Source: Brevibacillus formosus (GTDB taxonomy: Bacteria; Bacillota; Bacilli; Brevibacillales; Brevibacillaceae). From it: a stretch of DNA of 64,000 nt. A program made the position numbers and the translations under genes. The DNA lies in contig NZ_PXZL01000004.1 of the NCBI RefSeq assembly GCF_003013405.1, forward strand, positions 313,961 to 377,960, written 5' to 3'. Positions 59,801-64,000 of the stretch are shown here, piece after piece. The notes under the pieces are model-generated. The model was not told the DNA's origin. It made no database searches and saw nothing but the letters and a program-made list of their open reading frames with translations. Each line of letters starts with the position of its first letter. Within the stretch, counting starts at the first letter, position 1.

Positions 59801-60443
59801 ATATCGTAGTGTTATTACTCTGGGAGTTTTCAAAGGTATAGCCCTCACTGATTCGAAGAGAGTCCTTGTTGTAGTTATTTTCATTCGCGGAAGTAAACGG
59901 CAGGAAACGAAGGGAAGTAAGAGAGGTAACACCGATCGTTGAAAAAAAAGTAGCAGCCGGTATGACGAGATCAATGAAGTAATCAGGATTGCCGCTAAAA
60001 TTAGAGCCGTCATTCGTCAGCCGCACACGAGCCGTGTCAAAATTGATAATCGGCGCTTGCCAGTTTGGCGCTCCACTGCCGTTTGTGCCCTCTGCCGGAT
60101 CATTCCAAGAGTTGAATTCTACGACCGTGTTTTGGATCAAGGCAATACGATTGCGCAAGCCTTGCACACTTAGCATCCATTGATAGGTGCCAGCCACTCC
60201 AGTTGTATTGATTAAATAACCCCAAGAAAAATTTTGAAAACCCGTTTTTTGCGAATTTCTTGGATCTTCATTGACTCTCATCCGAAAGTAGAGATACGTT
60301 CCATCGTACGCTGAAAAGGCAACGGGAAACGTAGAGTTTCCTACCAAGTCGACAGAGCCGGGACTTTCATCGTTTGGGACGTCTCCGAATGGACTTCCCC
60401 CGAGCATAAACGGGATAAATTGACTGTCAGAAGGATAGGCCAT
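53889..60443 (-). CDS. Giant repeat protein (21 carboxypeptidase-regulatory-like domains)
   Basis: A 2,184-residue protein. Residues 1-210 form an N-terminal region beginning MAYPSDSQFIPFMLGGSPFG, of the kind found at the head of such surface proteins. A DUF11-like domain follows (about 220-355, SITVTNTGKSQATTVIVNDL). Then come 21 repeats of about 86 residues with the pattern G-x-V-x-D...A-x-V...TD-x-x-G-x-Y-x-x-x-x-L-x-P-G-x-Y-x-V. There is no signal peptide, LPXTG, SLH domain or transmembrane helix, and one C-terminal cysteine. The last repeat is followed by MSGSFRVATCPTILF, which looks like a truncated next repeat. A spore-surface or mother-cell-assembled filament is plausible. GAGGTGAGG precedes the ATG. 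Confidence 0.85.
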   Translation of the reverse strand: MAYPSDSQFIPFMLGGSPFGDVPNDESPGSVDLVGNSTFPVAFSAYDGTYLYFRMRVNEDPRNSQKTGFQNFSWGYLINTTGVAGTYQWMLSVQGLRNRIALIQNTVVEFNSWNDPAEGTNGSGAPNWQAPIINFDTARVRLTNDGSNFSGNPDYFIDLVIPAATFFSTIGVTSLTSLRFLPFTSANENNYNKDSLRISEGYTFENSQSNNTTISAGDVRAKLAIAKQVTAGPALVTTGQLSQWTGSITVTNTGKSQATTVIVNDLIELDQVTAFTVNATSTGSVNYNPLTKVLSWTIGNLAAGSTASLTFTVSGVFAVSPGGTRRLNRATVTGVDSFSGGTLSPVQDNIVITVNLAGSVAGVVLDQSTNLPVAGVQVQLYDSIPVLIGTTTTDTDGAYSFTGLAPGLYSVSVTAPTYDPKIQFVSVLAGQTTRSDILLPPSPGQVNGTITDTGLSPISGAVVKLINTTGVTVNQAVSGGGGSYQFTNVVPGAYTLAVSADTFQPATVAINVIRAQSTTQNVVLQTSVAQLSGLVTGSGSITISGALVEVLNQAGITLTETTTDGAGTYLLTKLGEGVYQIRVSAAGFSTQLAGISLQAGDTKVLHFELTTAFGTVSGTISDAQTGEGIPNASIKVVTRSGIAVGETLSDANGDYSLSLLGPETYVLTVTAQGYAGQTVGVEINVGATTTVDLQLEKQAGVLNGTVTDTGMNPLADAIVVVLKGNVSVAQTITDSAGTFSFPHLAPDTYTVTATASGYSTVVLGATVLPQEISSLAFVLQTSPGSIAGQVVDSGNQPIQGATVIIRENTAAGAVIATVLTDGNGQYVIPDLLPQAYVVIVSAPDKTTVITGASVASLTTTTVNLQLADLPGSISGSILDATSGLPISGATVEVSVLNQAGAIVAHADSDLSGNYEITGLAPGVYTITARATNYETNSASATVLANTNTPVSLSLFASPGEIQGQVLAAGTLQPIAGAQVNALDSNGSVVHSVYSDSQGSFVITGLAAGQYVIAASVSGFQSNHVGAFVLANTTTPVQLQLNQDFGFISGIVAPVVAGTTIQLFDINNLLIGTVVADGNGAFSFSGVAPGSYVLTATASGYAVQSVGAIVQPGQTANVSFTFIPNPASISGTVLDTGMQPIVNAVVRILDLNETTIGFGYSDSNGTYIIGNLPAGSFVVVASAPEYVTGSVGVTLGPGENKTGVDYTLGANAGGISGQVTDATNPAIFIAGAVVLIRSISDGNVVATASTDQTGSYLIEHLLPGAYTVTVSAPSYADQSVGANVVSGETTGASVALLPMSGSIVGSVINSLGVPVTGSEINVKLMDSNQAVIQSLLANESGVFFFASVAPGVYTVIASAPGYAVGSIGVIVTANTATSTTVSLPDLLAAISGVVTNQMTGFGIPGTTVLITDDHGVVLVQLLTDDQGNFLAEKLPPGVVNVTVFASNFVSVSQAVILQGGITTNFQQALVPNPGSLSGVVTDLETGLPIIGATVIVFDSTRAAVGSVLTDATGNFSLDRLAPGGYTVNVNATGYASDVAGAQIQAGAASVLSFALNQLPGGIAGTVREVGTASPIAGAVITIRQGSPSGTILAIVLTNEQGQYMVSGLSPGSYTLIASATGFAAEASTAMVGLGATTGFDFSLQSLPASVTGEISDALLATPLPNTLVRLLGNNNTILFSTQTDAQGIYFIDGFVAGNYTILARNDNYQRENVSFDVAPGGTATVNIPLNPNPGILQGTVRDEFDGTPLVGAEVLIFFPGTNNLLSRAITDGLGQFTIDGLAPLTYTLAISALNYATQPVGATIFSGQTTVIDVGLPSFPATVTGQVQSEGGGFVSNALIQVKDSHGTLFGSAITDDLGNFSVGNLPPGTYVISASEDSYAAATSNITVTAGQTLNGVILTMSPLPGNIFGQVTNQLTGLPITGAAVAIQQFANGLFVANVVTNQSGQFQVNSLTAGEYNVIASAEGFGTHYITVSVASGQTTVTTVELLPFVGTISGIVLLPDGSQASGNNIQLSLFLSNKIRLQNILAEPDGTFHFVNVAPGTYTVIGTIPGIGTGQAEAVVLPNQTTFIIIRLSQTGTIQGTVRAGLTGLPVAGASVYVQTVNQPIITTVVVQTDSFGRYKVTGLAPGTYLVVANAMGSGEARGTVTIGAGEIVTLDLVLVPAAMSGSFRVATCPTILFTPF

Positions 60444-60540
60444 TTTTGTTCCTCACCTCTTCCCTCTAACTTATGTACATAGAGTGATATGGCCCCCGCC
60501 CTCCCTTTGCTAATTGGCTTATCCGTGCCCGTCCCTACAA

Positions 60541-60585
60541 AAAAGGGCTTTCGCCCGCAAATATTTCTTGCGAGGAAACCCTTTT
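60541..60585 (-). terminator. Terminator of the YisL-like gene
   Basis: Arms AAAAGGG (60541-60547) and CCCTTTT (60579-60585) with inner CGCAA/TTGCG, followed on the minus strand by T-rich sequence, 20 nt past the stop. Confidence 0.7.
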
Positions 60586-60604
60586 CTTTCCTATATTGCC
60601 TATC

Positions 60605-60970
60605 TTACATAAATACGCGATAGCCAAGCAGAATAACCAGCACTAATACGACAATACAGCCGATGAAGAAGCCGATGCTGCCTTCTTGTCGCTTTGCTTT
60701 GCCCAGGGACATTTCCATCAAGCCAAAGGCGATAACCGCGATGATGCCCTTCACGTAGTAATAGAAATCTGTTGCGTGACCCACGAAAAGCATCCAAGCT
60801 CCCGATACAAGAATGATGACCATCATGAGTCTGAGCAGCATATGTACGATCTTGCCTGCTTTTGCTTTGCCCACGCGATACAGGATGTAGGCAACGATCA
60901 AGAGCACGAATGCGACTTCCCAGCTACCCACATGCGCTTCAATTAACGCTTTGTACGGCAAAAAATTCAA
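60605..60970 (-). CDS. YisL-like membrane protein (DUF1516/UPF0344)
   Basis: A 121-residue protein with four membrane helices resembling Bacillus YisL: SWEVAFVLLIVAYILY, MLLRLMMVIILVSGA, GIIAVIAFGLMEMSL and a C-terminal helix. TTG at 60970 has AGGAG 8 nt upstream and is preferred over TTG 60991. The function of the family is unknown. Single-gene unit. Confidence 0.8.
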   Translation of the reverse strand: MNFLPYKALIEAHVGSWEVAFVLLIVAYILYRVGKAKAGKIVHMLLRLMMVIILVSGAWMLFVGHATDFYYYVKGIIAVIAFGLMEMSLGKAKRQEGSIGFFIGCIVVLVLVILLGYRVFM

Positions 60971-61080
60971 CCCCTTTACTCCTAAATTCAATCTTGTCCA
61001 TTATACCAGAAGCAGGGAAAAAATGCTGATGTCCCAATGCGTGGCAGTATTGTGACCAGGCTTTTTCGAGGATGAGAAAA

Positions 61081-61103
61081 AGGCTGCCTCTGATCGGCAA
61101 CCT
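61081..61103 (-). terminator. Terminator of the hydroxyproline operon
   Basis: Arms AGGCTGCC and GGCAACCT, pairing with one G-U on minus-strand RNA, followed by TTTTTC. It lies 20 nt past the epimerase stop. Confidence 0.75.
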
Positions 61104-61122
61104 CTTTTTCTAGCAAACGATC

Positions 61123-62127
61123 CTATCGCAGTAAAAATCCGTCTTTCAGCGGGTCCGAAGGGTCTACGACAAATTGATGCAGACCTGTAATGAACGCCTT
61201 GCCTTCTATGCTCGGAATGACAGCCGGATAACTCCCTACCTGCGTGGTTGCTACTACCTTGCCGATAAACTGGCTCCCGACAATTCCTTCATGAACAAAC
61301 GATTCTCCAAGAGCCAGCTTGCCTCGCGCATGCAAGGTGGCTACGCGAACCGCAGTACCTGTACCGCATGGTGAGCGATCGATTTGCTTATCAGCGAAAA
61401 TCGTTACGTTGCGCAGGTCTGATCCTTCCCCTCTCGGCTTATCCGAGATAATCACCCCGTAAATTCCTTTAAGCTCAGGCTCCAACGGATGAACGACCTC
61501 TATCTTCGCCTCGAGTTGTTCTTTGATTAGCTTGCCCCACTCTTGCAGCTCGGCCAATTGCTCCATTTCTACCTGAACCCCGATATCTTGCGCCTGTACG
61601 ACTGCATAGAATGCTCCGCCAAAAGAAATGTCCACCGAAAAAGTACGTCCTCCCCACTCAATAGAAACGTCTTGTGCCAAAACAAAGGAGGGGACATTTT
61701 CAAACGAGACGGAATGGACCAGCGATTCTTCTACATTGGCGTGTGCAATGATTCTTCCTGCCGGACTGTCAATCACAATACGCCCTGTTGGATCTTTCAG
61801 CCGAAGTATTCCAGTCTCAATGGCAGCCGTCACAACCGCAATGATTCCATGCCCGCACATTGTACTGTAGCCCTCGTTATGCATGAACAGCACTCCAAAT
61901 GCCGCATCTGGGCTGACGGGCTCTGTCATGACACAGCCGTACATACCATGATGCCCGCGCGGCTCATACATGAGTACACGCCGGATATGGTCCAGCTCCT
62001 CCCGAAAGTAACGTCGCTTCTCCAGAATCGTCTCACCCGCGAGCGGTGGGATGCCGCCTGTTATGATGCGCAGCGGCTCCCCTCCGGTATGGGCCTCGAT
62101 CGTCGTAAACAACTGATTGATGTGCAT
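61123..62127 (-). CDS. Proline racemase family, probable 4-hydroxyproline 2-epimerase
   Basis: A 334-residue enzyme with both catalytic cysteines, C91 in MCGHG and C254 in DRSPCGTGT, as in proline racemase and hydroxyproline epimerase. 3-hydroxyproline dehydratases have Thr at the second site, so that activity is unlikely. The neighbours (semialdehyde dehydrogenase and DapA-type deaminase) point to conversion of trans-4-hydroxy-L-proline to the D-form. It is the last gene of an operon entering from the right edge. Confidence 0.85.
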   Translation of the reverse strand: MHINQLFTTIEAHTGGEPLRIITGGIPPLAGETILEKRRYFREELDHIRRVLMYEPRGHHGMYGCVMTEPVSPDAAFGVLFMHNEGYSTMCGHGIIAVVTAAIETGILRLKDPTGRIVIDSPAGRIIAHANVEESLVHSVSFENVPSFVLAQDVSIEWGGRTFSVDISFGGAFYAVVQAQDIGVQVEMEQLAELQEWGKLIKEQLEAKIEVVHPLEPELKGIYGVIISDKPRGEGSDLRNVTIFADKQIDRSPCGTGTAVRVATLHARGKLALGESFVHEGIVGSQFIGKVVATTQVGSYPAVIPSIEGKAFITGLHQFVVDPSDPLKDGFLLR

Positions 62128-62170
62128 GACATCCTCACCTTTTTATCCGAGTGGCGAAAAGCTTGATGGA

Positions 62171-63610
62171 TCACCACGCGTATTTGATCGCGCATGTTTT
62201 CGTCGTACTGTAAAAATCAAGCGCTGCCTGCCCCTGCTCCCGTGTATGTGAGCTGGACAGCTTCATGCCGCCAAATGGAGCCTGGTATTCCACACCTGCC
62301 GTCTCCTGATTGACCCGAACCATCCCCGCCTGCGCCATATCCAAAAAGCGATGGGCACTCGCCAAATCTCGGGTAAACAGCGAAGCGCTCAGTCCGTAAA
62401 CAGACTGGTTGCACAGCTCCACCGCCTCGTCAAAACCGTCTGCTGTCATAAGTACAGCCAATGGTCCGAACACCTCCTCCTGAACGAGGCGATGATTGGC
62501 AGCGACACCCTCGACAATTTGGGGACGGATGTAATAGCCTTGCTCTTCTTTTTCATATGATGGGCTTTGGGCAATGACTGTCGCTTCATCGTTAGCCAAT
62601 GCGATGAACTTCCCGACCGTCTCATACTGTGCAGCCGAGGCAACTGGCCCCAAATACGCTTCCAGATCGCTGGCATCTCCTACCCGGCACTTCTCCATAG
62701 CCGATTGCAGTCGCTCGACCAGTGGCTGGTAGATCGCTTTTTCTACAATGATCCTGCTGGTAGCTGTACATTTTTGACCAGCCGATCGAAACGCGCCGCT
62801 GAGCAAAATCGGAACCGTTTTGTCCAGATCAGCATCAGCCAAAACGACTGCTGCATTCTTTCCGCCCATTTCTGTTTGATATTTCATATTGCGACCCGCG
62901 CACGCGATAGCAATCTGTCTGCCTGTTTCCGATGAGCCAGTGAAGCTGACTGCATCGACTTCGGCTTCATTCGTGAGTGTATGGCCGATCTCCCGGCCCT
63001 TGCCAATCACCAGATTCAGCACACCCGCAGGCAGCTTTGTTTCCGCAAATATTTCAGCTAGTCGTGTCGCCGCGAGTGAACCATTTTCTGCTGGTTTCCA
63101 GATGACCGTGTTCCCGCAAATAAGTGCAGGGGCGATCTTCCAGATGGGGATCGCAACGGGGAAGTTCCATGGTGTGATGACCGCCACGACTCCGAGCGGG
63201 ACACGACGGCTGTATTGCAGAACGTTTGTATCTGAAGAAGGAATCAGGTTGCCGTTGGAACGCATCCCTTCTCCAGCATAATAGCGCAACAGACTGACCC
63301 CACGCGCCACTTCACCGCGCATCTCGCCAAGCTGCTTGCCCATTTCCCGGCTTGCCAGCTGTGCCAAGCTGTCTGCATTTGCCTCTAAGGCGGCAGCCAT
63401 TTGAAACAGGATTTCGCCACGAGCCGCACCCGTTTGTTTTGCCCAACCGATCTGTGCCGCACGCGCTGCCTGTTCAGCGGCAAAAACATGTGATCGATCA
63501 GACAGATGTAGAACACCGACTTCTTCCGTGATACGCGACGGGTTTTTGACCGTTAGTTCCTTCCCTGACGGCGTCATCCATTCGCCGCCAATCCAGTTTT
63601 TGCTGTGCAT
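62171..63610 (-). CDS. Aldehyde dehydrogenase, probable 2-oxoglutarate semialdehyde dehydrogenase
   Basis: A 479-residue NAD(P)-dependent aldehyde dehydrogenase. Catalytic C281 is in SAGQKCTATSR, general base E247 in TEMGGKN, and the cofactor segment is TPWNFPVAIP with FTGSSETG. In hydroxyproline breakdown this family oxidises 2,5-dioxopentanoate to 2-oxoglutarate. It lies between the epimerase and the DapA-type gene, 14 nt from the latter. Confidence 0.87.
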   Translation of the reverse strand: MHSKNWIGGEWMTPSGKELTVKNPSRITEEVGVLHLSDRSHVFAAEQAARAAQIGWAKQTGAARGEILFQMAAALEANADSLAQLASREMGKQLGEMRGEVARGVSLLRYYAGEGMRSNGNLIPSSDTNVLQYSRRVPLGVVAVITPWNFPVAIPIWKIAPALICGNTVIWKPAENGSLAATRLAEIFAETKLPAGVLNLVIGKGREIGHTLTNEAEVDAVSFTGSSETGRQIAIACAGRNMKYQTEMGGKNAAVVLADADLDKTVPILLSGAFRSAGQKCTATSRIIVEKAIYQPLVERLQSAMEKCRVGDASDLEAYLGPVASAAQYETVGKFIALANDEATVIAQSPSYEKEEQGYYIRPQIVEGVAANHRLVQEEVFGPLAVLMTADGFDEAVELCNQSVYGLSASLFTRDLASAHRFLDMAQAGMVRVNQETAGVEYQAPFGGMKLSSSHTREQGQAALDFYSTTKTCAIKYAW

Positions 63611-63624
63611 CCTGCCCGTCCCCC

Positions 63625-64000
63625 TTATCGTCCACTTGCAGCGCCGACAGCGTAGTCAAACGCCTTTTTAATGCCTGCGTAGTATTCTTCAGTCAGCGGC
63701 AGACGCGGCGGACGAGTCGGTCCTACTGGGAAATTCGCCAGCTCCATCATGTATTTGATCGACTGTACCAGCTGTGGACTCGCATCATAGTGGAACAGTG
63801 GCAACAAACGACGATAAAGAGCTTGTGCTTCGGCGAGTTTGCCTGCCCGTGCCAGTCGGAACAGCTCTACTCCTTCTTTTGGCAGCGCATTCGGCACACC
63901 CGAAATCCAACCTGTCGCCCCGATCAAGCCGCCCTCCATGACGAGATCGTCTACACCGACCATGACTTCCAAGTCCGTCTGGGCGAGAATGTCCTGCATG
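63625..64000 (-). CDS. DapA-family protein, C-terminal part (probable pyrroline-hydroxycarboxylate deaminase)
   Basis: The last 124 or so residues of a dihydrodipicolinate synthase-fold enzyme, with the conserved GGLIGATGWISGVPNALP. The Schiff-base lysine and N-terminus lie beyond the right edge, so the gene is partial here. In this operon it probably deaminates 1-pyrroline-4-hydroxy-2-carboxylate to 2,5-dioxopentanoate, the substrate of the next enzyme. Confidence 0.8.
   Translation of the reverse strand, partial: MQDILAQTDLEVMVGVDDLVMEGGLIGATGWISGVPNALPKEGVELFRLARAGKLAEAQALYRRLLPLFHYDASPQLVQSIKYMMELANFPVGPTRPPRLPLTEEYYAGIKKAFDYAVGAASGR

Noticed and set aside
1-64000. CRISPR arrays, tRNA or rRNA genes, prophage and intact insertion sequences
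   Set aside because: None was seen: no regularly spaced direct repeats, no cloverleaf or rRNA sequence recognised, and no transposase or phage structural gene among the supported coding regions.

Overview
The window reads as chromosome of a spore-forming Bacillota bacterium, most likely Brevibacillus or a close relative. The signs are moderate GC, strong GGAGG-type ribosome binding sites with frequent GTG and TTG starts, an H-type small acid-soluble spore protein with a SigG-like promoter, coproheme decarboxylase (HemQ), and YvbH- and YisL-like proteins. The genus is inferred from gene content, not from a marker gene. No rRNA, tRNA, CRISPR array, phage or intact insertion sequence was seen. 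Most genes lie on the minus strand in compact operons.

Layout. (a) 1-5 kb: FdrA and DUF2877 proteins (oxamate carbamoyltransferase type) with an ankyrin protein, facing a PucR-type regulator. (b) 5-10 kb: a bacterial PH-domain protein, a nitroreductase, a small unknown protein, RidA, and a large WG/Sel1 repeat protein. (c) 10-14.2 kb: an AT-rich cassette bounded by two near-identical hairpins. It holds a previously unlisted 49-residue four-cysteine peptide gene, divergent from a thioredoxin-like protein, an ABC exporter, a MauE-like membrane protein and a second thioredoxin-like protein. Overlapping divergent promoters drive the two sides. This is the best candidate for an undescribed system. 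(d) 14.2-28.2 kb: a nine-gene catabolic operon under a ROK repressor, with an Fe3+/spermidine-type ABC importer, two 845-residue PIG-L deacetylases (one secreted), a small PIG-L deacetylase, an argininosuccinate-lyase-family enzyme and a BadF/GlcNAc-kinase-family kinase. (e) 28.3-28.8 kb: two roughly 200-nt nested hairpin elements in opposite orientation that share loop motifs while their stems differ.

(f) 29.3-39.5 kb: an amino-acid utilisation island with a LysR regulator, a threonine-dehydratase-like enzyme, an M20 amidohydrolase, a YfcC/DcuC carrier, an aminotransferase, an ornithine cyclodeaminase-like enzyme, an IclR regulator and a polar amino acid ABC importer. A 17-bp palindrome sits just downstream of the importer promoter. 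(g) 39.7-44.6 kb: a NADAR protein overlapping a metallophosphoesterase, a broken YwqG-like gene, small membrane and hypothetical genes, an ArsA-type ATPase and a MarR regulator sharing an identical operator sequence, and sspH. (h) 44.7-49.7 kb: a probable spore-surface glycosylation operon including a glycosyltransferase/pyruvyltransferase fusion. (i) 49.9-53.8 kb: an aromatic acid exporter family protein, hemQ, nagB and an RpiR regulator. (j) 53.9-60.4 kb: a 2,184-residue protein of 21 carboxypeptidase-regulatory-like repeats with no visible signal peptide or anchor. (k) 60.6-64 kb: a YisL-like membrane protein and the start of a hydroxyproline catabolic operon (epimerase, semialdehyde dehydrogenase, DapA-type deaminase) that runs off the right edge.
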